A stretch of 42,143 bases of DNA from JASMHC01 sp042092935 (GTDB lineage: Bacteria; Pseudomonadota; Alphaproteobacteria; Rhodobacterales; Rhodobacteraceae), in the NCBI GenBank assembly GCA_042092935.1, contig JBELFK010000009.1, positions 1-42,143 of the forward strand, in the 5' to 3' direction. The translations under genes and the position numbers were made by a program. The stretch's first letter is position 1. The number at the start of each line of letters is the position of its first letter. Shown here one piece after another: positions 16,201-24,283 of the stretch. The notes under the pieces are model-generated. The model was not told where the DNA came from. It worked only from the letters and a program-made list of their open reading frames with translations, and made no database searches.

Positions 16201-17655
16201 ATGGCCTTACCTGTCGATACATTTTTTCTAGATCCGTCCGCGCAAGGGACGTTGCAGCAGCAAATCCAACAGATGATTGCCGAGGGCATTCTGTCGGGGC
16301 GTTTCCTTAAGGGCGAAAAACTTCCGTCGTCGCGGAGCCTTGCGAAGCATCTTGGGGTGAGCCGGATCACGGTGACGCTGGCCTATACCGAGCTTCAGGC
16401 GAACGATTACCTCGAAGCGCGGGATCGCTCGGGGTATTTCGTGTCGCAAAGCGCGCCAGAGCCTCCGTCGTTTCCCCAGCGTTCGCCGACGGAAGACAAC
16501 GTCGATTGGGATCGGGTGTTTCAGCGCACTTACAGCGACAAGGTGACCCCCGCCAAGCCGACCAATTGGGCCGACTACAAGTATCCGTTTATCTATGGGC
16601 AAACCGATGCGGGTTTGTTTGACCATGCAAATTGGCGGCTATGTGCGTTGCAGGCTTTGGGCCTGAAGGACTTTTCGTCGATGACGCAGGATTACTACGA
16701 TCAGGATGACCCGAAACTGATCGAGTTTGTGGCGCGCCATTCGCTGCCCCGTCGCGGGATTTCGGCGAGGCCGGAAGAGATCATCATCACAATGGGTGCG
16801 CAGAACGCGCTTTGGTTGACGGCGAAGCTGCTGTTGAACGCAAGCAAACGCGCCGTGATCGAGAACCCGAGTTATCATTCCCAGCGCGACATCCTCAATC
16901 TGAGGCGCTGCAAGATTACAGCGGTGGACGTCGACAAGGACGGTTTACCTCCGGCGATGATACCAGATGACGCCGATGTTGTTTTTACCACGCCAAGCCA
17001 TCAGTGCCCGACGGCCACGACGATGCCGATGAAACGCCGCCAAGAGCTGCTTCAACGCGCCAAGGACATCAACGCGCTGGTGGTAGAGGACGACTATGAA
17101 TTCGAGATGTCGTTTCTGAACCCGCCGTCCCCGTCGCTGAAATCTCTCGATCGTGACGGTCGGGTGATCTATGTCGGCAGCTTTTCCAAGTCGCTGTTTC
17201 CCGGGTTGCGGCTTGGCTATCTGGTCGGGTCCGAGCCGTTCATTCGCGAGGTTCGCGCCCTGCGGGCGACGGTGCTCAAGCATCCTCCTGGGCAAATTCA
17301 GCGGACGGCGGCCTATTTCCTTGGGCTTGGCCATTATGACTCGCTTATTCGCCGGATGCTGCACGCCATGCATGGGCGGGCGCAAACGATGGAAACGGCA
17401 ATCGCTCAGCATGGGCTAAAGGTGGCCGGTCGCGGAGCATTTGGCGGGTCGTCACTGTGGATGGAGGCCCCCGAAGGCGTGGACACGACGGACTTGGCGC
17501 GCAAGCTGCAAGCGGACGATGTGTTGATCGAACCGGGCGAGCCTTTCTTTGCGCCGCCGAATGCGCCGAAGAATTTCTATCGACTTGCCTATTCGTCGAT
17601 CCCCGCAGAGCGCATCCCCGAGGGCATCGCGCGGATCGCGAAGGCGCTCGGCTAG
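16201..17655 (+). CDS. tauR: TauR, MocR-family (GntR/aminotransferase) regulator of taurine use
   Basis: 484 residues. Residues 1-80 form a GntR winged helix (GEKLPSSRSLAKHLGVSRITVTLAYTEL). A linker to about 120 leads into a class I aminotransferase-like domain with AQNAL, ENPSYHS, VVEDDYEFE (296-302) and the PLP lysine K330 in GSFSKSLFPGLRLGY. MocR proteins sense an amino compound through PLP. The position between tpa and xsc, each preceded by matched direct repeats, supports TauR, the activator of taurine degradation. It is transcribed in the same direction as its targets. Confidence 0.92.
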   Translation: MALPVDTFFLDPSAQGTLQQQIQQMIAEGILSGRFLKGEKLPSSRSLAKHLGVSRITVTLAYTELQANDYLEARDRSGYFVSQSAPEPPSFPQRSPTEDNVDWDRVFQRTYSDKVTPAKPTNWADYKYPFIYGQTDAGLFDHANWRLCALQALGLKDFSSMTQDYYDQDDPKLIEFVARHSLPRRGISARPEEIIITMGAQNALWLTAKLLLNASKRAVIENPSYHSQRDILNLRRCKITAVDVDKDGLPPAMIPDDADVVFTTPSHQCPTATTMPMKRRQELLQRAKDINALVVEDDYEFEMSFLNPPSPSLKSLDRDGRVIYVGSFSKSLFPGLRLGYLVGSEPFIREVRALRATVLKHPPGQIQRTAAYFLGLGHYDSLIRRMLHAMHGRAQTMETAIAQHGLKVAGRGAFGGSSLWMEAPEGVDTTDLARKLQADDVLIEPGEPFFAPPNAPKNFYRLAYSSIPAERIPEGIARIAKALG

Positions 17656-17658
17656 TTT

Positions 17659-17691
17659 CTGGACATAAATGGCGTTTGAAATTGGACCTAC
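17659..17691 (+). promoter_or_regulatory. TauR-type direct repeat upstream of xsc
   Basis: CTGGACATAA (17659-17668) and TTGGACCTAC (17682-17691), offset 23 bases, exactly the offset seen before tpa. The pair starts 118 bases ahead of the xsc ATG, so xsc has its own controlled promoter after tauR. Confidence 0.7.
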
Positions 17692-17776
17692 TGCGCAATC
17701 CGTGCAGAAATTAGGTTCCGCTCAAACGGGTGGATGATTCCGCCTATGCTTTCACGCCCATCAGGAGCCATAGCCC

Positions 17777-19555
17777 ATGAAAATGACCACCGAAGAAGCC
17801 TTCGTAAAAACCCTGCAATCGCACGGCATTCAGCATGCCTTTGGAATCATCGGCTCGGCTATGATGCCAATTTCGGACATCTTCCCAGCGGCAGGAATCA
17901 CATTCTGGGATTGTGCCCACGAAGGGTCCGGCGGCATGATGGCAGATGGCTACACCCGCGCCACCGGCAAAATGTCGATGATGATCGCGCAAAACGGCCC
18001 GGGCATCACGAACTTCGTGACAGCCGTCAAAACCGCCTATTGGAACCACACACCGTTGTTGCTGGTCACGCCTCAAGCGGCCAACAAAACCATCGGTCAG
18101 GGTGGTTTTCAGGAAATGGAACAGATGAACCTGTTCGCTGACTGTGTGGCCTATCAAGAAGAAGTCCGCGATCCTTCGCGCGTTGCTGAAGTTCTGGCCC
18201 GCTGTATTGCCCAAGCCAAGCGTCTGTCCGGCCCTGTTCAGTTGAACATCCCACGCGATTTCTGGACTCAGGTGATTGACGTCACCATTCCGACTCCGAT
18301 TGAATTTGAAGCCTCCTCGGGCGGCGCAAACTCGGTTGCTGAGGCAGCAGCGTTGATTTCGGCCGCCAAGAACCCGGTTATCCTGAACGGTGCAGGCGTT
18401 GTGCTTTCCAAGGGCGGCATTGCGGCTTCAATTGAACTGGCCGAGCGTTTGGACGCCCCGGTTTGTGTCGGCTACCAGCACAACGACGCGTTCCCCGGCT
18501 CTCATCCGCTTTTCGCCGGTCCTTTGGGCTACAACGGCTCGAAGGCGGGCATGGAGTTGATTAAGGACGCTGACGTTGTTCTCTGCCTTGGCACACGTTT
18601 GAACCCGTTCTCAACCTTGCCAGGTTACGGCATGGAATATTGGCCAGCGGATGCGAAAATCATTCAGGTTGATATTAACCCGAACCGTATTGGCCTGACG
18701 AAGAAGGTCACCGTTGGTATCGTCGGCGATGCGGCCAAAGTTGCGAACGGCATTCTGGCCAACCTGTCTGGCACCGCTGGCGATGAGGGCCGTGCAGACC
18801 GCAAGGCACGTGTTGCGCAAGCGAAATCGGCTTGGGCGCAGCAGTTGTCGTCGATGGATCACGAAGAGGACGATCCGGGCACAACATGGAACGAGCGCGC
18901 CCGTGCGGACAAGCCAGAATGGATGAGCCCCCGCATGGCGTGGCGCGCTATTCAGTCGGCGCTGCCGAAGAATGCGATCATTTCATCGGACATCGGCAAC
19001 AACTGCGCGATTGGCAACGCCTACCCGTCGTTCGACGAAGGGCGCAAGTATCTGGCCCCCGGCCTGTTCGGTCCTTGCGGATATGGTCTTCCGGCGGTTG
19101 CGGGTGCGAAAATTGGCTGCCCAGACGTACCCGTTGTTGGCTTTTCGGGCGACGGTGCCTTTGGTATCGCCGTCAATGAGTTGACCGCGATTGGTCGCGG
19201 CGAGTGGCCTGCTTTGACGCAGATCGTTTTCCGCAACTACCAGTGGGGCGCTGAGAAGCGGAACTCGACATTGTGGTTTGACGACAACTTCGTTGGCACT
19301 GAGCTTGACACAAACGTGTCCTATGCTGGCATCGCCAACGCCTGCGGTCTGAAGGGCGTCGTTGCACGCACGATGGACGAGCTGACCGACGCGCTGAACC
19401 AAGCGATCAAGGATCAGATGGAAAACGGCATCACAACGCTGATCGAAGCGATGATTAACCAGGAACTGGGTGAACCTTTCCGTCGCGACGCGATGAAGAA
19501 GCCTGTTGAAGTTGCAGGCATCAGCGCCGACGACATGGTTGAGCAACAGGTCTGA
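17777..19555 (+). CDS. xsc: Sulfoacetaldehyde acetyltransferase
   Basis: 592 residues, full length for this thiamine diphosphate enzyme. The N-terminal PYR domain has IGSAMMPISDIFPAAGITFWDCAHEGSG with the conserved Glu (E49), the middle domain spans about 185-330, and the C-terminal PP domain carries FSGDGAFGIAVNEL (GDG 458-460) with N487 in FRNYQWGAEKRN, the Mg-ThDP motif. It converts sulfoacetaldehyde and phosphate to acetyl phosphate and sulfite. An AGGAGCC ribosome site precedes the ATG. It is followed closely by a sulfite-exporter-like gene and pta, matching the products it makes. Confidence 0.97.
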   Translation: MKMTTEEAFVKTLQSHGIQHAFGIIGSAMMPISDIFPAAGITFWDCAHEGSGGMMADGYTRATGKMSMMIAQNGPGITNFVTAVKTAYWNHTPLLLVTPQAANKTIGQGGFQEMEQMNLFADCVAYQEEVRDPSRVAEVLARCIAQAKRLSGPVQLNIPRDFWTQVIDVTIPTPIEFEASSGGANSVAEAAALISAAKNPVILNGAGVVLSKGGIAASIELAERLDAPVCVGYQHNDAFPGSHPLFAGPLGYNGSKAGMELIKDADVVLCLGTRLNPFSTLPGYGMEYWPADAKIIQVDINPNRIGLTKKVTVGIVGDAAKVANGILANLSGTAGDEGRADRKARVAQAKSAWAQQLSSMDHEEDDPGTTWNERARADKPEWMSPRMAWRAIQSALPKNAIISSDIGNNCAIGNAYPSFDEGRKYLAPGLFGPCGYGLPAVAGAKIGCPDVPVVGFSGDGAFGIAVNELTAIGRGEWPALTQIVFRNYQWGAEKRNSTLWFDDNFVGTELDTNVSYAGIANACGLKGVVARTMDELTDALNQAIKDQMENGITTLIEAMINQELGEPFRRDAMKKPVEVAGISADDMVEQQV

Positions 19556-19563
19556 GCGCCTGA

Positions 19564-20310
19564 GTGGAGCTTCCATTTGACCTAGCCCCTGACCAGGGGA
19601 TTTATCTGGCCGCCGCACTTGTTGTGGCGGCCTTTATTCGTGGATTGAGCGGTTTCGGCTTTTCGGCCATTATCATTCTGCTGGCGTCCCTTGTGACGAA
19701 CCCGCTGCCGTTGATCCCTGTCATTTTCGCCTGTGAAATCGGCATGACAGCGTTTCAGGCGCGGGGCATTCTACCCCATGTTCAGTGGGGCAAGGTGTTG
19801 GCACTGCTGCTTGGCTCGGCCATCGCGGTGTTTCCCAGCGTCGCTTTGCTGGCGCGGCTTGATCCCGATCAGGTGCGGATCATCATCGCCTTGTTGATCC
19901 TTGTGCTGAGCCTGCTGTTGTTGTCGGGATTCTCGTTTGGGCGCGTTGTCGGCAAACAGGGGAACTTTTTGACCGGCATTGGCGCGGGCATGGCCAATAG
20001 CGCGGGCGTCGGTGGGTTGGTGGCAGCGGCGTTCTTTTCGGCGCAGCCTATCGAAGCGGCGGTTTTTCGGGCGACGATGATCGTATTTTTGACCGGTCTC
20101 GATATAATGACACTGCCGGTTATGGGTGCCCATGGATTAATCGGACCGGATTCAGTGACCGCTTTCTTGATCGCCTTTCCTTTGCTTGGGTTAGGTGTCT
20201 GGCTGGGTTCGATTGGCTTCAGTCGTATTTCACAGTCAAACTTTCGACGGTTGGTCATATTTCTGCTAACCGCGCTTTCAATTATCAACGTCGCTAAGGT
20301 GATCTTATGA
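19564..20310 (+). CDS. TauE/SafE (TSUP) family permease, probable sulfite exporter
   Basis: 248 residues with about eight membrane spans. The paired TSUP repeats are visible: AAFIRGLSGFGFSAIIILLASL at the start and FLTGIGAGMANSAGVGGLVAAAFF in the middle. It starts with GTG eight bases after the xsc stop and overlaps pta by four bases, so all three are probably translated together. In taurine degraders the Xsc reaction releases sulfite, and TauE-type proteins are proposed to export it. Direction and substrate are inferred from context; TSUP proteins also move other organosulfur anions. Confidence 0.85.
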   Translation: MELPFDLAPDQGIYLAAALVVAAFIRGLSGFGFSAIIILLASLVTNPLPLIPVIFACEIGMTAFQARGILPHVQWGKVLALLLGSAIAVFPSVALLARLDPDQVRIIIALLILVLSLLLLSGFSFGRVVGKQGNFLTGIGAGMANSAGVGGLVAAAFFSAQPIEAAVFRATMIVFLTGLDIMTLPVMGAHGLIGPDSVTAFLIAFPLLGLGVWLGSIGFSRISQSNFRRLVIFLLTALSIINVAKVIL

Positions 20311-21305
20311 CAATGACTCCTCAGACCCTTCTTGCCTCTGCACGCTCGGATACGCGCCCCGTGATCGCCATGAGCGAGGGCGAAGACCCCCGGATTGTCA
20401 AAGGCGCGTTGGCCGCGCGGGATGCTGGCATTGCGGATGTTATTCTTGTCGGCGATCACGCTGCCGTCACGGCGCAACTGGCCGCGATAGGTCGAAGCAC
20501 CACCGACGGGGTTTCGGTTCATGATCCCGCGGCCTCGGACCTGACGCCGGCATTGGCGGATGCATTTCTTGAGCTGCGTAAACACAAAGGCGTCGATCTT
20601 GACCGCGCCCGGCGCGAGGTGCGCAATCCACTGGTTTATGCCGCGATGTTGGTGCGGTCCGGTCACGCTGCGGGCACGGTTGGCGGCGCTGTCGCAGCGA
20701 CCCCCGACATCGTGCGGGCCGCGCTGCAGGTCATCGGCAAGGCCGAAGACGCGCCTTTGGTGTCGTCGTTTTTCCTTATGTTTCCACCGAGCGATGCGGG
20801 CCGCCCGATGGTATATGCAGACTGTGGCTTGGTGATTGATCCGTCGTCCGAGGATCAAGCCGCGATTGCAGCGGCCTCGGGCAAATCTTGCAGGGCGTTG
20901 CTGGAAACTGACCCCAAAGTTGCATTCTTGTCGTTCTCGACAAAGGGCAGCGCCCGTCACGCGATGGTCGATAAAGTGTCGGCCGCTGCGGCTTTGTTTG
21001 CCAAGCAACACCCCGACATACCGTCGGACGGTGAGGTGCAGTTCGACACGGCTTTTGTCCCCTCTGTAGCGGCGCGTAAGGCACCGGACTCGGCCGTCGC
21101 TGGTGGGGCGAACGTGATGATATTCCCGTCATTGGATGCGGGAAATATTGCCTATAAAATCACGCAGCGCCTCGGGGGTTATACAGCGATCGGTCCAATT
21201 TTGCAGGGGCTGAGGCAACCGGCTAACGATCTGTCGCGTGGCTGTAGCGCCGAGGACGTCACCATAATGATCGCGGTCACCGTAAAGCAGGCCGCAGGGT
21301 CCTAG
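20307..21305 (+). CDS. pta: Phosphate acetyltransferase
   Basis: 332 residues, the short single-domain Pta form. Landmarks: MSEGEDPRIVKGALAARDAGIADVILVGD, RNPLVYAAMLVRSGHAAGTVGGA, FLMFPP, GSARHAMVDKV, GEVQFDTAFVPSVAARKAPDSAVAGGANVMIFPSLDAGNIAYKITQRLGG. It converts the acetyl phosphate from Xsc to acetyl-CoA, linking taurine carbon to central metabolism. An ATGA overlap joins it to the TSUP gene. Its stop overlaps the convergent znuB stop in a CTAG. Confidence 0.95.
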   Translation: MTMTPQTLLASARSDTRPVIAMSEGEDPRIVKGALAARDAGIADVILVGDHAAVTAQLAAIGRSTTDGVSVHDPAASDLTPALADAFLELRKHKGVDLDRARREVRNPLVYAAMLVRSGHAAGTVGGAVAATPDIVRAALQVIGKAEDAPLVSSFFLMFPPSDAGRPMVYADCGLVIDPSSEDQAAIAAASGKSCRALLETDPKVAFLSFSTKGSARHAMVDKVSAAAALFAKQHPDIPSDGEVQFDTAFVPSVAARKAPDSAVAGGANVMIFPSLDAGNIAYKITQRLGGYTAIGPILQGLRQPANDLSRGCSAEDVTIMIAVTVKQAAGS

Positions 21306-22090
21306 CGCTGGTTGCGCCTTGCCAAGTTGGACAGCAAAAACAGCGTCGCCGCGAAGACCACGATGCTTGGTCCTGCGGGGGTGTCGGCTGTGAATGACAA
21401 CCACAGGCCACCGATGCCGGACGTTGCGGACAGCAGGACAGCCATGACCGTCATACGCTCGGGTGTGCGGGCAAACTGACGGGCGGTTGAGGCTGGGATC
21501 AGCAGCATGGCCGAGATCAGCAGCGCCCCGAGGATCTTGATCGAAACGGCCACAACGATGGCCAACGCGATTGTCAGGATCAACTGCTCTTTGGCGGGAT
21601 TGATGCCTGAGGCGCGCGCAAGTTCCTGATTGAGCGTCGAGGTCAACAAAGCCTGCCAACGCCAGATGATAAGGGCCACGACGATGATCGCGCCGCCCCA
21701 GATCGTCCAGAGATCGGTCTGCGATATCGCGAGGATGTCGCCAAACAGATAGGCCTCGACATCGATGCGAACCCCCTTGATAAAGCTGATGCCGACCAGC
21801 CCTAGCGCAAGGGCAGAGTGCGACAGCGTTCCCAGCGCTCCGTCCATCGTGTGGCCTTTGTTCGATAGGGCCGAGACTGACAGGGCCATCGCAAGCGCAA
21901 CGGCCAGCACGCCGATTTCGACAGATAGGCCAAAGCCAAAGGAAATGGCGACACCAAGGATGGCGGCATGTGCGGTGGCCTCTCCGAAATAGGCCATGCG
22001 CCGCCACACGACAAAGCACCCCAGCGGACCCGAGGCGAGCGCCAAGGCGATGACCGCAAGGCCCGCGCGAAGAAGAAAATCGTCAATCAT
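21302..22090 (-). CDS. znuB: Zinc ABC transporter permease ZnuB
   Basis: 262 residues with about eight membrane spans, ABC-3 family: LLRAGLAVIALALASGPLGCFVVWRRMAYFGEATAHAAILGVAI at the start and a typical SIKILGALLISAMLLIPASTARQFA segment. I choose ATG 22090, which overlaps the znuC 3' end by eight bases; a longer in-frame reading to 22243 lies wholly inside znuC and is unlikely. It forms the membrane channel of the zinc importer with ZnuC and ZnuA, repressed by Zur. Confidence 0.94.
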   Translation of the reverse strand: MIDDFLLRAGLAVIALALASGPLGCFVVWRRMAYFGEATAHAAILGVAISFGFGLSVEIGVLAVALAMALSVSALSNKGHTMDGALGTLSHSALALGLVGISFIKGVRIDVEAYLFGDILAISQTDLWTIWGGAIIVVALIIWRWQALLTSTLNQELARASGINPAKEQLILTIALAIVVAVSIKILGALLISAMLLIPASTARQFARTPERMTVMAVLLSATSGIGGLWLSFTADTPAGPSIVVFAATLFLLSNLARRNQR

Positions 22091-22823
22091 GGTGGTGATG
22101 CGCTTGATCGCAATCGTCGTGGCTATGGTCGTGTTCGTGCTGGTAAAGCGCCAGCGTGCCTTTTGCGCCCTGACCAAAGAGCGCCTGATATTCAGGGGCG
22201 TCCCGCACCACGGTCGGCGTGCCTTCGCAACAGATGTGGCCATTCAGGCAAATCACCCGATCCGACGCCCCCATGACGACGTGCAGATCGTGACTGACCA
22301 AAAGAACCGCGCAGTTATACTGATCGCGCACCCGTTCGATCAGCCCGTAGAAATCAGCCGCTCCAGGTTGGTCGAGACCCTGAGTGGGTTCATCCAGGAT
22401 CAGGATGTCTGGCGCGTTCAGGATCGCCCGCGCAAGCAAGACACGCTGCAACTGACCGCCCGAAAGCTGTGAGGTCTGACGTTGCTCCAAGCCCGTGGCA
22501 CCTGTTTCCTTCAATGCCGCCGCAGCCGCTTCGTCGGATACGCGCTTGGGCAGAGATAGAAACCCGCGGACCGTTAGCGGCAGGCCGCTGTCTTGTTCAA
22601 GTTTTTGCGGGACGTAGCCGATCTTCAAGCCCGGTTTTCGGGTGATGGTGCCGCTGCTTGGTTCGAACACGCCCAAAAGGGTGCGCAGCAACGTCGATTT
22701 ACCAGACCCGTTCGGGCCGACGATTGTAACGATTTCCCGAGGGGCGATCGAAAAACTGACGTTTTCAAGCGCGGGAAAATCGCCGTGATGGACGCTTAGG
22801 TTTTGGGTGGCGATCAAGCTCAT
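22083..22823 (-). CDS. znuC: Zinc ABC transporter ATPase ZnuC with His-rich tail
   Basis: 246 residues from ATG 22823, which overlaps the zur stop (ATGA); a start eight codons upstream is possible. ABC motifs: Walker A GPNGSGKS (36-43), signature QLSGGQLQRVLLARA, Walker B ILILDEPTQGLD, and the H-loop LLVSHDLH. The last 20 residues are histidine-rich (HEHDHSHDD then HHHHD), likely to bind zinc at the cytoplasmic side. It powers zinc import. Confidence 0.95.
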   Translation of the reverse strand: MSLIATQNLSVHHGDFPALENVSFSIAPREIVTIVGPNGSGKSTLLRTLLGVFEPSSGTITRKPGLKIGYVPQKLEQDSGLPLTVRGFLSLPKRVSDEAAAAALKETGATGLEQRQTSQLSGGQLQRVLLARAILNAPDILILDEPTQGLDQPGAADFYGLIERVRDQYNCAVLLVSHDLHVVMGASDRVICLNGHICCEGTPTVVRDAPEYQALFGQGAKGTLALYQHEHDHSHDDCDQAHHHHD

Positions 22824-23302
22824 TCGGGGGCCTGGCACGTTGGGCATAGCCCAAGGACTTCGACGTTTACGCGCTCAATCAAAAAGTCTTCGTGTGCTGC
22901 CGCCAAGGCAAGCGCGGATTGAACCGGCTCGGACGAGGCCTCGGCCACGGCATCGCAGCTTCGACAGATCAAGAACACTGGCCGATGCGCGGTTTCCGGC
23001 TGTGTGCAGGCCGCAAAGGCATTCAGACGCCGGACCTTATGCGCCAATCCGTTGTCCACAAGAAACTCGAGCGCCCGATAGGCGACGGGGGGTTGATTGC
23101 CAAACCCTTGTTCCGCCAGTTTTTCCAAGACCTCATAGGCGCCCATTGCTTTTTGTCGTGACAAAAGGATCTCAAGCGCGGCGCGGCGCACAGGCGTCAT
23201 TCGCAGGCCTTGTTCAGCGATCAGGTGGTCGGCGTGGCTGAGAACATTGCTTGCGCAATGCGTGTGGTCATGCGGTTCAAGAGTGCAGGCTTGGTGGGTC
23301 AT
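22820..23302 (-). CDS. zur: Zinc uptake regulator Zur (Fur family)
   Basis: 160 residues. Winged helix: LIAEQGLRMTPVRRAALEILL with the recognition region PPVAYRALEFLVDNGLAHKVRRLNAF. Metal-site residues include H and C in the C-terminal half, with two CxxC pairs (ICRSCDAV and LCPTCQ) for structural zinc. The N terminus carries extra histidines and cysteines (THQACTLEPHDHTHCASN). Zur with zinc represses uptake genes. It leads zur-znuC-znuB and diverges from znuA across two Zur boxes, so it should repress itself. Confidence 0.93.
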   Translation of the reverse strand: MTHQACTLEPHDHTHCASNVLSHADHLIAEQGLRMTPVRRAALEILLSRQKAMGAYEVLEKLAEQGFGNQPPVAYRALEFLVDNGLAHKVRRLNAFAACTQPETAHRPVFLICRSCDAVAEASSEPVQSALALAAAHEDFLIERVNVEVLGLCPTCQAPE

Positions 23303-23312
23303 AAAATCTGCT

Positions 23313-23342
23313 TGTTATAGTATCACACGTTATCTTATAACG
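23313..23342. promoter_or_regulatory. Two adjacent Zur boxes
   Basis: TGTTATAGTATCACA (23313-23327, one mismatch in the palindrome) and CGTTATCTTATAACG (23328-23342, perfect) lie end to end, centres 15 bp apart, in the 65-base gap between divergent zur and znuA. Both resemble the alphaproteobacterial Zur motif built on GTTATA...TATAAC. They can control both directions. Confidence 0.8.
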
Positions 23343-23367
23343 CCGAAAACAGATTCTGGAAGCCCTG

Positions 23368-24210
23368 ATGCGCATTTTGACCCTATTCTTTACCTTTCTA
23401 TCGACGGCGGCCCTCGCTGAACCTCTGCGTGTCGTCACCGACATTCCGCCGGTTTACTCATTGGTAACGCAGGTTATGGGCGAGCGGGGCACGGCAACGG
23501 TGCTTCTTGGCCCCGATGCCGAGCCGCATCAATTTCAGCTCCGACCGAGCCAGAGCCGAGATATTGCAAGCGCCGATCTGCTGATTTGGATCAGCCCGGA
23601 CCTGACCCCATGGCTGGCGCGCGCAAAAGAGGGCATTGCGGCAGATGTCCCGAGTTTGGTGCTGTTTACTGGTGAAGATCGTGACGGTGCCCAAACGCTC
23701 GATCCGCATATCTGGCTTGATCCTGCGCAGTCGGCGCGCATGATACAGGACATTGCCGAGCGATTAAGCGCCCTCGATCCTGAGGGGCGCGCGATTTATG
23801 CCGCGAACGTAGCAGAGGCGCTTTCAGGCCTAATGGACACGCAAACGCGGATCGCTGCTCAGTTGGCTGGCATTGCAGACCAGCCATTTGTTGTTGGCCA
23901 TGACGGGTATTCCCATTTTGTGACCGCGTTTGGGCTGAATCAAGTCGGCAGCCTGAGCGACTTGAACGACAATCCGGCAAGCGCAAAACAGGTTTCGAAC
24001 CTTGCCCGATTGGCCGCAGATGGCGGGATCGCTTGTGTATTCGCCGAAGTCGGCGAAAGTGACAAGCTCGCCGCTGTCATCGTCGATCAAGGGGCGGCAC
24101 TGGGGGCGGCGCTCGATCCGATTGGTGTGACTTTGGAGTTAGGTGTTGATCTGCATGCCAACCTCTTGCGTCAGCTTGCGAACGATTTGGAAACTTGCCT
24201 GTCGCCCTAA
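23368..24210 (+). CDS. znuA: Zinc-binding periplasmic protein ZnuA
   Basis: 280 residues with a signal peptide (1-17, LFFTFLSTAALA). Cluster A-I metal-binding protein: likely zinc ligands H54 (AEPHQFQLRPSQ), H114 (LDPHIWLDP) and H178 (VGHDGYSHF). The acidic, histidine-rich loop usual between the first two ligands in ZnuA is absent (only TGEDRDGAQT lies there). It delivers zinc to ZnuBC. It is transcribed away from zur-znuC-znuB behind shared Zur boxes. Confidence 0.94.
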   Translation: MRILTLFFTFLSTAALAEPLRVVTDIPPVYSLVTQVMGERGTATVLLGPDAEPHQFQLRPSQSRDIASADLLIWISPDLTPWLARAKEGIAADVPSLVLFTGEDRDGAQTLDPHIWLDPAQSARMIQDIAERLSALDPEGRAIYAANVAEALSGLMDTQTRIAAQLAGIADQPFVVGHDGYSHFVTAFGLNQVGSLSDLNDNPASAKQVSNLARLAADGGIACVFAEVGESDKLAAVIVDQGAALGAALDPIGVTLELGVDLHANLLRQLANDLETCLSP

Positions 24211-24258
24211 TACACTTTCAGTTTTTTCTTGAAATTGTAGGCGATTGATTTGCCATAC

Positions 24259-24268
24259 TGTCCGGACA
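24259..24268. promoter_or_regulatory. Palindrome before the ureide operon, possible operator
   Basis: TGTCCGGACA is a perfect 10-bp palindrome 15 bases before the puuE-uraD start, overlapping or just after a possible -10 (CATACT 24254-24259; TTGAAA at 24229, spacer 19). Such a site could serve a dimeric repressor; none is encoded nearby. Confidence 0.3.
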
Positions 24269-24283
24269 ACTTTTGGGGCCAGT

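Noticed and set aside
19869..21011. Long minus-strand open frame opposite the TSUP and pta genes
   Set aside because: It crosses two well-supported overlapping genes on the other strand and is low-complexity Arg/His-rich, as expected from GC-biased shadow frames.
21129..22019. 296-codon minus-strand frame over znuB
   Set aside because: Same strand but different frame from znuB; the product is Arg/His-rich without membrane segments, while znuB is a clear permease.
22091..22243. Longer N terminus for ZnuB (51 extra codons)
   Set aside because: It lies inside znuC and is polar and Arg-rich; ATG 22090 gives the normal permease start.
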